Notes: generated by a model from the sequence alone, not told the origin. A stretch of DNA of 64,000 bases from Agriotes lineatus (GCA_940337035.1 CALNHX010007588.1:1-64000), one strand, 5' to 3'. Shown: positions 34,101 through 45,282, counted from the stretch's first letter. Program-made: numbers and translations.

Positions 34101-34958
34101 TCATATAGCTTTTCAAATTTTCTGCGGTCGAATGGAAATTAACCACTGCGCGAGTGGAAATTAACCAGAAACTTGGGACAACGACTATATTGCAAATTAT
34201 AAAATTATTATTAGTAGCAAAGCTGTTGCATATATAATTTTTTTAAAAATTGTGTCTGCCTGTAAACACAATATGTTAAACATTCCCTTTTCTCATAATA
34301 TAAATTTTTGAAAAATAGTTTGTTTCAACTCGAACGGTGTGACGGCACAGCTGCGAAATGACATCTTGTTCAAATCCTATATTTCCAAGACGCCTCGATA
34401 GCGCAACGGTAAGGTGCTAAGACTGTTAACCAGAAAACTAGGGTTCGATTCCCACTCGGGTCCGCCGCAAATAGATTTTTTAAATTTAAATATTTCCACG
34501 AGTGAATGCAAGAGAGAGACAGCAGCTTCGAAGAGCGAAATAGATCCACCAGTTTGAATTTCAAATATTTCCGCGAAAATTAAAAACAACCGCCGTGAGA
34601 AGTGCGCGCGCACCAATATGGCCGACACCCCCGGGAAATTCAAATTCAAAAAATTAAACTTAGAAAAAAATCGGAAAAAATTCAAATTTCAAATATTCCC
34701 GCCAGAAATCCAAGATGGCCGCCGCGTAACTTAATCGGAAGCACATATGTAAATTAATCAGTAGCACATATGTAAATTAATTAGATCAAACCGCGAAATT
34801 AATTAGATCAAACCGCGAAATTAATTAGATCAAACCGCGAAATTAATTAGGTCAATCCGCGAAATTAATTAGGTCAATCCGCGAATAAAACCGCGAATTA
34901 AACCGCGAATCCGCGAATCAATTAAAAGGAGTGGGGGTAAAGTGTCCCTGTTCTACTC
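31080..34958. repeat. Right arm of giant palindrome
   Basis: Inverted copy of 25203-29059. It has three TTTGATCT-type 22-bp units where the left arm has two, and at least one single-base difference in the terminal block (ATTAATTTAC versus ATTAAATTAC). Its outer end directly abuts the truncated errantivirus. Confidence 0.9.
34389..34469 (+). tRNA. tRNA-Asn-like sequence, right arm (probable pseudo-tRNA)
   Basis: GCCTCGATAGCGCAACGGTA gives a good acceptor and D-arm start; GTT in CTGTTAACC fits an Asn anticodon loop; GGGTTCGATTCCC is a strong B box/T arm; the 3' side TCGGGTC pairs with six of seven acceptor positions. The anticodon stem pairs poorly, so this may be a degenerate tRNA or a tRNA-like element rather than a working gene. 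The same sequence is in the left arm. Confidence 0.45.
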
Positions 34959-35023
34959 ACGTACGATGTTAAACACGTACACAAAAATACAATATTAAAA
35001 AGACATACCAATGATCTGATGCC

Positions 35024-35032
35024 TTTTACAGG
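35024..35032 (+). promoter_or_regulatory. Candidate env subgenomic 3' splice site
   Basis: TTTTACAG|G lies just after an in-frame TGA (35012-35014) and just before the env signal-like segment. Errantiviruses express env from a spliced mRNA, and the position fits. Seen by eye only. Confidence 0.45.
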
Positions 35033-36835
35033 ACATTATCGATCATCCTCTTCGCCATCGCCTGGCACCACCTCAAATGTGACATAACAATCGAGACTTT
35101 AAACAACAATCCTGGACTATACCCCTTACAAAAAGGTAAAGCCCTATTAAAGGAATCCGAATGGACCTTAATAAAAATCCTTGACTACACCCCTTTATTG
35201 ACTGACTATCAAACTCTTAAAAATAACCTTCTAGCGTCAATTTCACTTTTAGAAAACAAAAACTTTCCAATAGGCTATAGACACTTTGTAGACTTAAAAG
35301 ACATTTTAGTTAATCATAACAATCAGCTTTTAATTCTCAAACAATATATTAATAAAGCAGATCAGCTGCTATTCCAATTATTTCCCGAAATGCAAAACAC
35401 CAGACAAAAACGTGGATTAATAGATGGACTTGGCACAGTAATAAAATTCATCACCGGTAACTTAGACCAAGAAGATGGAAAACGATACGAAGAAATAATT
35501 TCTAAATTGACTCACAATTCCGAAACCCAAAAGAATGTTTTGTTAGAACAAACTCAGATCCTTAATAACACCGTATCTACAATACACGACCTCTCCGAGA
35601 ATCAAAAACTATTAAATCGTAACTTAAATAAAATCTTACTAGATAACGTAAAAATTGAACGAATATTAGCCGCAACTTCTACCTATTCAGTGATAAATCA
35701 ATCAATTCAATCATTACAACTATTTATTAATATCTGGCTTGAATTAGAAAATGCACTAACTTTCGCACAAAAACAACAACTTTATCTTTCCCTCATTGAC
35801 AATAATGAACTAATCCAATCCCTTAATCAAATAACAAAATCTTTAACCAAACTTCAAAGTAATAATAATAAGGGTTTAGCTCTTCCTTACCCTGGAGAAT
35901 ACGAAAACCTCCATTTGTACGAATCGATTATAACGACAAAAATATACCAGAAAGATAAAATCTTTACGTTCATTTTCGAAATTCCGCTAATTCGAACATT
36001 TTCAGGATATCAATTAATTAAATTGATTCCTTTCCCGGCATATAACACGAATAACGAATTTCAAATGATAATCCCTTCCTACAACACTTTACTATTCAAT
36101 CCTGATTTTAGTGTACCTATCGATATTAATCAATGTCAACAAACTTCAGTAAATAACTACTTCTGTTCTCGAGATAATCATTTTAGTATCCCAAATTCGA
36201 AATTGTGTGAAACACAATTGTTGTCCTTTCACGACAATCAAACTTGTCGACCATATATTTTCAATTTAACCGCAAATAAAATTTTGCAGATAGATTCAGC
36301 TACGTGGCTTATTAGTTCGCCCATTAAAACAATTTTAGATATTCAATGCAATCAGGTTATTGCAAAGAGAGAAATTACAGGATCAAATTTAATACATCTA
36401 ACTCCTGACTGTTCAGTTCTAATAGATCACGACGAAATACTGTTCACCATGAAATCTACGTCCACAAAACAGATTATTTTACAATTGCCCAGTATAAGTA
36501 AATTGCGAATAGATTAATCAAAACTAATCGATATTTCACAAATTGACCTATCCCCTATTAACACACAAGAGTTAGTCAATAATCAATTAAAACTGACAAA
36601 CCATAAGGATAAGTTGATAAACAACAATATCCATTTTGTAAATAAACTAAGTTTAATTTCGCTCATTATTATTATATTATTAATCACTATGTTCGTAATC
36701 ATTATATTATATCTATATTGTAAACGTGACTCTTTCAAATCAAAACTAATAAAACTATTGCGAAAATCGCAGAATGAAGCCATCGTATTAAACGATACTC
36801 AAAATTCTTTACTTCAATGTCAAAATATAACTTAA
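35032..36835 (+). pseudogene. env: Errantivirus envelope (env/F-like), one internal stop
   Basis: Open frame from a splice-acceptor-like TTTTACAG at 35024-35031. It begins with a hydrophobic signal-like stretch (IILFAIAW). A furin-type RQKR site is encoded at 35402-35413, followed by a Gly-rich fusion-peptide-like GLIDGLGTVIKFITGNLD and coiled-coil Asn/Leu-rich sequence. A TAA at 36515-36517 breaks the frame. The same frame stays open beyond it, with a transmembrane segment near 36640-36720 and a short basic tail ending at 36835. This is the architecture of insect errantivirus/Gypsy Env related to baculovirus F proteins, where env is made from a spliced RNA. gag and pol are absent because the copy is cut off by the palindromic element. 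Confidence 0.8.
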
Positions 36836-36873
36836 ATACAGCTTCACGGTATTTAAGATTCTCAGATGGGAGG

Positions 36874-37175
36874 AGTTACGTGACTAGAAACGCTTACTAG
36901 CTTAGAGATAAGATTAGAACCCGCTAGATCTGTACTCTGTTCCTAGAACTTTATGATAACGCCTGTGGGAACGGAAACTAGCTTGCATTTCTTTAGGATA
37001 AGAGTTTTCCTTAGTGTTAAGATGCTTCTTGCATTCAGTTCTGTTTCGACACTCAGGTTAGCCTGTCCTGTATCAAGTGTGTGGAGCAGAGCTCCGACGT
37101 CTGTAAAGTAATTAGTGTTCCAAGTATAAATAAATGCTTTTTAAAAACACTAATCGTCGTTAAATAAACTTAACT
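36874..37175 (+). mobile_element. Errantivirus 3' LTR
   Basis: Begins AGTTAC and ends TAACT, giving short inverted ends. It is preceded immediately by a purine-rich tract (GATGGGAGG, 36865-36873) that fits a polypurine tract. AATAAA lies at 37129-37134. About 302 bp, typical of a short Gypsy-type LTR. No 5' partner exists in the window, so the provirus is 5'-truncated. Confidence 0.65.
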
Positions 37176-37214
37176 AGCGTACATACATCAAGTATGGCAT
37201 AAAGGACTCCTGCA

Positions 37215-38160
37215 CAAGATGCTAGAAGCGAACCTGCTGCTGGGCCTAGTATAGTTAGTCGCATACTACCTGAGACAGCGATCCTTCCGGATCAAACTCA
37301 AAGACATCCGCTCAACCCGCAGAAGCTTCACCGCCGGTGTATCCCAGGAGCTCTTGTTATGACCACTTCTGTTCAGCATCTACGTGCGAGACCTACCGAG
37401 AACGCCAAACATCAAACTCGCTCTCTACGCCGACGACACTGCAATCTTGGCCTGCTCCTGGAGTCCACAACTCACAACTCGCCACATGCAAGCAGCTATC
37501 GACGATCTTGAGAAGTGGTTTAGAACCTGGAGGATCGAGGTCAACACGGAGAAGAGCGCCGCTATCCTCTTCACAAAGACGAGACGACGCCCAGATGAAG
37601 ACATGAAAATGTTTGACCAGGCAATCTCGTGGAAAGCGCGGACAAAATATCTCGGGGTCATTCTGGATTCAAAGCTAACGTGGTACACAATTCAGCCACG
37701 GTAAGCTTATACAGCTTGACAAGTCGATGAAGCAAGCTCAGCATCGAGAACAAACTGAAGATCTTCAAAACCATTCCAACCATGATGTACGCCGCAACCG
37801 TTTGGGACTCCGCAGCGAAAACCCACGTACGGAAGCTTCAAATAATCCAGAACAAGGCACTAAAGAATGCAGTCGACGCACACTGGTTCGTTTAGAACAT
37901 ACAGATCCACGATTACCTCAACGAGATCCCGATCCAACAGTTCATAGTGGATGCAGCCACTAAGTTCTACGAGCTACTACAGGCAAACCCAAATCCATTC
38001 TTCAGGCAATTGGGGGACTACGACGAAGACGCTTATCACCGACATAAGAGCCAAGATGGTTCTTTTGCCCCAGTGAATACAGGGGCTACTTGCCAAAGCA
38101 GCTCACGTAAACTCCAACAACACGAACCAAAACCAGATGAAGGAGGTGAGAGATCCAATT
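37215..38160 (+). pseudogene. Jockey-like LINE reverse transcriptase remnant
   Basis: Broken frames read as Jockey-type RT: a GVSQ motif and SIYVRDLPR, then LALYADDTAILA (catalytic YADD) at about 37415-37450, then KWFRTWRIEVNTEKSAAILFT and KYLGVILDSKLTW. Several frameshifts follow near 37700. No endonuclease and no poly(A) tail are seen. It lies 40 bp beyond the errantivirus LTR. Confidence 0.7.
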
Positions 38161-38514
38161 TCAGTACTCTGGTTGGAATGATGTCCATCGTTTATCGTCC
38201 AAATGGGTCACAACCGGTGTTTTTATAGCCTGCCTAGACTCAGCAATCTTGGTCAGTGTTGCTATAGCCCGGCTAGAATGGCCAACCCCAGCTGGTGTTT
38301 TGATAGCTTAGCCTTACTTCCACACAGCTGAGGTACGCCGGACACTACTCCATGCCATGTGATCGACCCAAGGAAATTCGCCGTACGCTGACCTCATCAA
38401 TGTCGGGAGAAAGCCACGCGCCTCGCACGGACAAAGGACTACACTATAACTCATTATCTATAACCACATATTCATTAAAAAAGTCCATACCGGGCGGTTG
38501 TGGAAATTCAAACG

Positions 38515-38690
38515 TATGAATAATACGTTGGTGGCACTGTAAGTCTATGTCAAATTCGAGGTTATCAGGTTAGGTTTTTCGTCAGTTTTGACACAGACTG
38601 ACGCAAAACCTAACCTGCTAACCTCAACTTTGACATAGACTTACAGTGCCACCAACATATTATACATACGTTTGAATTTTCACAGTCCGC
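38515..38690. repeat. Near-perfect hairpin MITE (AAATTCGAGGTTA family)
   Basis: GTTGGTGGCACTGTAAGTCT through the GTCAGTTTTGACACAGACTGAC centre and back to AGACTTACAGTGCCACCAAC: a stem of about 85 bases with almost no loop, plus an outer TTCAAACGTATG pairing. Other copies lie at 38707-38822, 42080-42166, 48661-48738, 54058-54222, 57275-57430 and 57470-57590. Confidence 0.85.
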
Positions 38691-38706
38691 TGAGGATCAG
38701 TATTTT

Positions 38707-38822
38707 TGAATAATACGTTGGTGGCACTGTAAGTCTATGTCAAATTCGATGTTATCAGGTTAGGTTTTTCGTCAGTTTTGACACAGACTGACGCAAAACC
38801 TAACCTCCTAACCTCGAATTTC
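38707..38822. repeat. Hairpin MITE, truncated second copy
   Basis: Repeats the 38527 left arm and centre, then ends at CTAACCTCGAATTT before completing the right arm. Direct neighbour of the first copy. Confidence 0.75.
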
Positions 38823-38989
38823 CTTTTTTAAATGAAAGCTGCCACCGTGTAGGTTTGCACACAAGTTCTAAATTGAAAATAAATTGATAATTTTTGGAGA
38901 ACAACCAACATATTGCATCTCTCAAGTGGTTGCAGCCAGAGCTGTCACAAATCAGTGAGATTTAAACCTTTTTTTGATTTAAATACTTG

Positions 38990-39200
38990 CTTTGATTTAA
39001 ATACTTTGATTTTAAATCTTTTTTCAGAAAATGATTTTTGGTTTATGATTTAAATCTTTTTGAAAAGTACCTATCTTTGATTTTTACTTAAAAATTAAGA
39101 TTTAAATCTTTTCAAAAAGATTTAAATCTCTAAAAATATTTAAATCTTTTTGAAAACGATGTAAATCTTTCTAAAATGATTTAAATCTTTTTACATAGCC
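38990..39200. repeat. GATTTAAATC-rich simple repeat block
   Basis: About ten copies of GATTTAAATCTTTT variants in both orientations. Likely subterminal repeats of the hAT relic that ends at 39534. Confidence 0.55.
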
Positions 39201-39396
39201 TGTCTATTCCTTCAAGTTGAAGATTGTTTTGAATTAAGCACTATGTCAGAAATGTCTACTGTAAATTAACCACCGACAGTTTCTCAGGAATTTGAATTAC
39301 AATTTCTTCAGTATCTGCAGGACCCTTCCAATGTCTTCGGCATATTAAATAAATATGCTATTTTAAAGAACATTTTTATAAAATATAATTGCATTT

Positions 39397-39534
39397 TACC
39401 TTCTTCGGCTCCCGTGGAGCGAATGTTCTCCTTTGCTACTTTTATTGATTCTCCACGTCGGTATGCATTGACCGACCAAAACTTCGAAAATCTTGTTTTG
39501 TTTATTCAAAAGCGTATTTTTGTTCTTTATACAT
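39397..39534 (+). pseudogene. hAT transposase C-terminal fragment
   Basis: Reads LPSSAPVERMFSFATFID then SPRRYALTDQNFENLVLF, the hAT dimerisation motif (APVER-FSFA). Upstream, 38990-39200 is made of GATTTAAATC-like repeats that may be the subterminal part of the same relic. No TIR pair or TSD found. Confidence 0.65.
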
Positions 39535-40254
39535 ATGTTTATACAATACACTATACAGCAACAATATTCGCCATAAACTCGGCTACAATGGTTACATACA
39601 CCATACAACACTTATACTCATACATTCATACACATACATGCCTTATTATGGCAACTGTTGTTACTGATTACTGCAACATGAAGACTAATCAGTCTGAAAT
39701 GGACAAACAAAGACAACCCTAGCTAAAATGTTAAATATATTTTTTAGCTAGATTAATAATACTTTTAAGGAAAACTCAATTCAATAATAAAAAAAAATCT
39801 GGTGTGATACACTCACACAACTTCCTTTTACAGTGATCTTATAATGAGTCCAAAATTTCATTTTTAATTTTTAAGCATTTGTTAAAAATTTTCAAAAATT
39901 ACAAATTCTACAAAAACGGTACAAAATCGAGTATTAGTTGAAGAGACAAATTTTCTCTAGAATTTTAAGGTGAATTCAAAAATGTAATAATATACCGGGT
40001 GTTTTATTTAAAATAGGAGTTAATAAAAAAATAGAAAAAAAAAACAAAAGAAACCCACTTTAGAAGTATTCAACTGGAAAATCACCTATCTCACATCAAT
40101 ACACATTAAAAATGTAAGAAAAATGTACAGTTTAAAAAAAATCGTTTGAGCCGTTTTTGAAACAATCGAAAAAAACTGAAAAATCACAAGAGTAAACACC
40201 TACTTCCGGTTATGCGATTTTCTTCAAAAGCTTGCTGTCTCATCTACATAGTAC

Positions 40255-40475
40255 ACAAAACTTATATATGAAGTTTCAACGCCATACCTCTTTTCGTTTT
40301 TGAGATATTCTGTTCACAGACCGACGAACAGACACACACACAGACAGACCAATGAAAAAAAATATGTTTTTTGGGATCAGGGGACTCGAAAACGTGAAGA
40401 TCCGTTGAAAACTCAATTTCGAATTTTTGGGGTGAATCCAATACTTCCTTTATAGTAAAAGGAAGTAATAATGTA
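40255..40475. repeat. GACA-containing dispersed repeat, copy 3
   Basis: ACACACACAGACAGACC core, GGGATCAGGGGACTCG, AACGTGAAGATCCG, and the ACTTCCTTTATAGTAAAAGG hairpin end. Confidence 0.65.
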
Positions 40476-40719
40476 AACCCATTTCCCACTTTTTTAAATT
40501 TCAACTAAATTTTACTAAAAAGTATTTGTGGGCGGAACAAATTTTAATTAACTTCTTAGGTTGGGTTTTAATGTTTTTTTGTTTATTTCATACTTCACAA
40601 GATTGTTAAAACATAGATTTATTGACATCATATATTTATGTTTTCTGTACACATAAATAAAAGTTTGATTGCTGATTTAAATACCTACCAGTATCTACTT
40701 TTTGATTAAAATCCACCCT

Positions 40720-41010
40720 TCTCCAAGGGGGCCCTCGGTAATCGGACCTTCCCCAAGAGGGCCCTCGGGGCTCCACTCCTCTCCAAGGGTGCCCTCGGGG
40801 CTGCGCCCCTTTCCAAGGGGGCCCTCGGGGCCCGCCCCTCTCCAAGGCGGCCCTCGGAGCTCCGCCACCCTCCAAGAGGCCCTCGGGGCTGCGTATCTTT
40901 CCAAGGGGGCCCTCGGGGCTCCGCTCCTCTCCAAGGAAGGCCTCGGAGCTCCGCCCTCTCCAAGGGGGCCCTCCGGGCTCGGCCCCTCTCCAATCGAGCC
41001 GTCGAGGCTC
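40720..41010. repeat. GC-rich minisatellite, about 10 units of 29-30 bp
   Basis: Units like CTCTCCAAGGGGGCCCTCGG GGCTCCGCC repeat with point changes. G+C far above the flanks (which are AT-rich). Both strands are open in several frames only because the unit is stop-free and close to a multiple of three. Confidence 0.85.
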
Positions 41011-41881
41011 CGCATACAAATCGGTTCAATATAATAAATGTACTTTTAATCTTCACAAATAATAAAGTTTTATAAACTCTTAAAGTACTCCGTGCTTTAA
41101 ATGGAATGGCGTGTTTTATAGACAACATAAAGCACGCCGCATATGACCCTTGGAAACAGTTTAAAATTACGGCTGTAGAAAAAATTGGTAAAACTGATTC
41201 TTTTAAATTATTAGAAAATTTGTTTTCGTTGGGTTTTTCTGTAAACGACTTGTCATTTTGACATTTAAAATTAAATTGTCAGCTTTTCTTTTTTGAACAT
41301 GAATATTCGTAAAAACGGAATCTTTTAAAATTAAATGTAAAGAAAGCAATTCTGAAGTGTGCAGAGGAACTGTTGGATCTGCAGCCTAACATGCGAAGTT
41401 TACGAAAGATTACCTAAAAGTAAAACTCCTTTAATGCCAGATTTTAAATTTCCCACCAATTTTTAGTTCTAAAAAGTTACTAAAACAAATACTGCCAACA
41501 TATATTTTTTAAAGGAATTCACGTAATGCCAACATAAACCCTAAATTAAATTCTTTGACCTTCAAAATTTTTATATGACTATTTCCCACATCTCTTATTA
41601 TCCAATGAAAAGCCATGCTTTTTCAAAATTCAACCAATCGTGTGTTTTTATAGTGGCAAAAAATCGAAATTTTCCCTTGGGATTTTGTCAGTTTCTTTTG
41701 CCACTTGCATCCACGGCAACCACCAAATATGTTGCTTTAATCAAGGTGGTATTTAAGAAACGTCATTTAAACTGTCATTGCGCATCAGTATAAATGTCAA
41801 AATGAACCGATATTTGGGAAATAGTCCACAAAATGTATTTCGGGCTCATGATTTTGCTCGGAAAATGTTTTACTCACGATT
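41011..41881. other. AT-rich intergenic DNA
   Basis: No gene supported; short ORFs only. Confidence 0.35.
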
Positions 41882-41993
41882 TGTTGTTTTTTTGGCAATG
41901 CCCCTCGACAAACTAACTTTGACAAATTCCCTCGCCTTCGGCTCGGGAATTTGATCAAGTTAGTTTGTCTTGTGACATTGCCAAAACAAAATA
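41882..41993. repeat. Foldback element
   Basis: TGGCAATGCCCCTCGACAAA CTAACTTTGA pairs with TCAAGTTAGTTTGTC ... ACATTGCCA; the loop has CCTCGCCTTCGGCTCGGG. Confidence 0.65.
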
Positions 41994-42549
41994 CTTTCGT
42001 AAAACATTTTTACCAGCAAAAGCATTTGCCCTTAATACATTATTACTGAAAAAAGCGTACTTTAGTATGCACCACAGCAGATATTTCCTGTCTGTGTCAA
42101 AACTGACCCAAAACCTAACCTGCTAACCTCAAATTTGACATAGACTTACAATGTCACCAACATATTATTCTTGATCTACCCTCTTTCAATATGGCGGCCA
42201 TACGTGAAATCGGCTGCTCGGTGCCACCGCATGAGTCGCTTCTGAGTCCGTTAAGTGATTATTCTGTGATCAAGGATTGCCTCAATGTATGGTTGCTAAG
42301 ACGTTGCTTATTTTTACATGGCTACCATGAAGTTCAGGGAGAAATAATTAGAAAAATCCCTTGGGAGTTACGAGTAGCTTTTCATATTTTGTATCTATGA
42401 TGAAAATGTACAATATCGTGTTGCTAGTAAATACATTTCTTTTTTCTATAGCAAATGTTAACGTGTGCTTTAATAGTCTCAAAACAAAAGGTTAAGTGTT
42501 ACTTGAACAGCAAGGGTAGATAAAGTAGCACTTTAACATCAAGGGTAAA

Positions 42550-43025
42550 TAATGTAGATTATATTATAAGTGAGAGAAATGCATCATCATTTTCGAGTGA
42601 GAATTTTGAATTGCAAGTGCCCCAGCACGAGCAATACAATTTCTCACGAGCTAATAATGGTATTTCGTTCACGTGTGATATACGTTTTATCTTACAGTAG
42701 CAATTCTTGTGCCTAAATAGTTTGCGCAGTCAGAATATGTCGCGAAATAAATTTATAATTAGTCGCCTATGATTTGTGATATACGTTTGACAGTACTGAA
42801 GTGTATTGTCAGTCTATGTCAAATTCGAGGTTCGTAGGTTAGGTTTTGTTTGTTATTTGACACAGACTGACGCAAAACTTTACCTGAAAATTACGAATTT
42901 TGACATAGCTTGACGGTGCTACCAACAATGCAGTAGTATAAATAATGAAAACTCACTTGTGAATAAAACTTCATGTTAGTCACTGAAAACAGTTGTATAA
43001 TGTATGGTAATAGGCGCTACTGTGA
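42550..43025. repeat. Dispersed repeat with embedded hairpin MITE, copy 2
   Basis: Reverse-oriented partner of 1795-2290. The embedded hairpin (42775-42930) has TCAGTCTATGTCAAATTCGA and its inverse. Confidence 0.7.
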
Positions 43026-43259
43026 CACAAAGTATAGTAATTTATTATACAAAACGATAAAGTTAAATTTCATCCACGAGTGAATCGTTTAACATCGAGA
43101 CACTAATGATTCAAGAGTGGATAGTAACTTTATCATTGTGCATAATACAATTTTTTTTCTATAGCTAGAACTTGAACAATTTCAAAAGAAGATAAGGAGT
43201 CTATCACATTTTAAGATCTCAGTAGCTAGATTGGGTTGGTTGCTAGGATAATACAAATA

Positions 43260-44322
43260 CACTTCTCCAATAAATTAACGCACCAAAAAAAAGTAGCCAA
43301 AAGTTTAAAGTTAATTATTGTCGAAACCACTTATCCGATTTGGACGATTTTTTTTTAATGACACGTCGTCTCTTTCAGGAAGTTAGTGTGCTACTCTATT
43401 CGCATAGAAACTTTTTTTTTTATAAATACGGGTGTAACAATTATAACGTGTTTTATCCATAAAATGTATAACACCCTGTGGGGTTCAACAGCTACAATAT
43501 CAAGTTATAATTCAAAGCAAACTCTAGCCTTATCTTTTTATAACATTTTGTTTTTTTGATTCACTCTTTTATCTTAGTTACTGCAAAAGAAACACAAGTT
43601 TATAGCATAACATTTGTTTATGGAGACCTAATTTAACAACAAAAAAAATAAACAAAATGTAAAGAAAAAAGGTAAACGAAAGTCTCAGTAGCGAGTATTT
43701 CCGCCTTTGGTCAGAATAACTTCTAACCTTCCTCAAACAGAACTAATGCTTGAGTACATTCTTCGCGAATAAGATTTCGTGTTTCAGTTTGCATACAGAA
43801 AAAATTAAAGATTTTTCAAAAAACGTTAAGGACTAACACCGAAAACACACTTCTATCAACTACTGCTTTTTGACAGCTGTATTTACCTTATGACAATTAC
43901 TGTTTCTTTCTGTTTTTCCATAGCCTGCTACTTCAGTGCATTTAATGCAAATTAAAGTCAATAAAAACATGTTATGCTATAAAATTGTGTTTCTCTTGCA
44001 GTAGCTAAGATAAAAGAGTGAATCAAAAAACAAAATGTTATAAAAAGATAAGGCTAGAGTTTGCTTTGAATTATAACTTGATATTGTAGCTGTTGAACCC
44101 CACAGGGTGTTATAAATTTTATGGAAAAAACACGTTATAATTGTTACACCCGGTATTTATAAAAAATAAGTTTCTATGCGAATAGAGTAGTACCCAAACG
44201 TCCTGCAAGAGACGACGTGTCATTCAAAAAAAAAATCGTCCATATCGGAGAAGTGGTTTCGACAATAATTAACTTTAAACTTTTGGTTACTTTTTTTTGG
44301 TGCGTTAATTTATTGGAGAAGT
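43260..44322. mobile_element. Long-TIR Tc1/mariner-type element, copy 1
   Basis: Begins CACTTCTCCAATAAATTAAC after TA and ends with its inverse before TA. The arms are several hundred bases long (CGAAACCACTTATCCGATTTGG / GAAGTGGTTTCG; the TTATAACTTGATATTGTAGC block). The middle holds a scrap of Tc1-like N-terminal coding sequence on the minus strand (EERAQALVL-like). Non-autonomous. Confidence 0.75.
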
Positions 44323-44939
44323 TATTTTTATGTAAAACTTAACAAAAACATAAACAAAGTCTTTAACGATCGGTCTGACAGATGCAAACAAATACGCATC
44401 AAACCAATTTGTTTGAATAATTTCAGAGGCATTTTTGTGAAAACTGTCATTTAATTTTTCGGTGCTCCGCACTGTAAAGTGAGGTATAATGTCATGAATA
44501 GATGCAGAATTTTTTCTCTTCAAAAAACTTCTAGTTTGCTCTAAAATAATCAGGGAAGCAAATGTTTCCACTTACCTGTGAAAACCTTATAATGCGTAAG
44601 CATTTCTACACCCTCTACAGCTTCCTTTCAATTTTGTATCTGCATAACATTTCAGCTTTGTAAACTATAGTTATAACAAAACATCGCTTTTTCTACCTAT
44701 TCGCATCGCACATCACTGAATTTGTCCAGCCATTTACAAGTGAAATGGTTTTCAACACATTCAAGATCATTAACTAATGAATTTAAGCAACAAAATTACA
44801 CTATGTACAGAATTCATTTACAATAGTGCAAGTTATTATAATGAAATTAGGTTTATCAAACCTTTGCTGAAGATAGGATTTGGCAGTGCTATAGCATTTG
44901 ATGGGACATTTACAAGGAAACTAAAAAATAATTATATTA

Positions 44940-45188
44940 TTTATTATGAACGATTATGTCATACAGTTACGAATATCTTAAAACACGAACAAAATGGCTT
45001 GTGCAGCCTGGAAACATTAAGAAGTAACTTAAAAATCATACACCTCTAATGCACGTTATAAATTCAGTAAAGTTATCGTTATATACAGATACACCTAACG
45101 TCTACGAAACTTCCAAAACATATTCATGACACTATCAACTCTAACATAAAAGCAGCAGTACCATATCCGCGCTAAAGAACTCGTCAAT
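44940..45188 (-). other. Pep-like 3' UTR with candidate poly(A) signal
   Basis: After the stop codon the minus strand has no further coding sign. An AATAAA lies at 44945-44940, about 245 nt past the stop, a plausible cleavage signal. The end of the transcript is not directly visible. Confidence 0.35.
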
Positions 45189-45282
45189 TTACTTCTTCTC
45201 CTCAGCTGTAACTTCAGCAGCCTTGTTCTCGGTGGCTGCCTCTTTTACTTCCCCCTCCTTTTTGTCATCTCCATTTTTCTCG
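45189..45282 (-). CDS. Pep: Pep-like exon 7 with stop codon
   Basis: Acceptor TTCGTTACAG|C; 94 nt ending in TAA at 45191-45189. Encodes a short Glu/Lys/Ala tail. The 3' UTR continues toward lower coordinates. Confidence 0.8.

Larger units (their letters stand above)
25203..34958. mobile_element. Giant palindromic element, 3.86-kb arms, unknown type
   Basis: Positions 25203-29059 and 31080-34958 are inverted copies. From about 25454 inward the two arms pair with a constant coordinate sum of 60139, so no indel is visible. The only length difference seen is one extra 22-bp tandem unit near the right end. Both termini read GAGTAGAACAGGGACACTTT inward. No target duplication is evident: the left flank ends ACCTGA and the right begins ACGTAC. 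The centre (29060-31079) holds two divergent ORFs. No transposase, integrase, RT or polymerase is seen. One ORF resembles, from memory, small proteins of Maverick/Polinton-type elements, so a non-autonomous relative of such large DNA transposons or viruses is one hypothesis. A recent inverted duplication is another. Confidence 0.8.

Noticed and set aside
25190..34965. Reading the palindrome as an insertion inside the errantivirus
   Set aside because: The left flank has no errantivirus pol or gag sequence and no target duplication is visible.
40636..41128. Four Pro/Gly/Arg-rich ORFs on both strands
   Set aside because: Products of a stop-free GC-rich minisatellite, not genes.
44777..45049. 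90-codon plus-strand ORF
   Set aside because: Lies in the Pep 3' UTR region on the opposite strand, no family resemblance and AT-biased composition.
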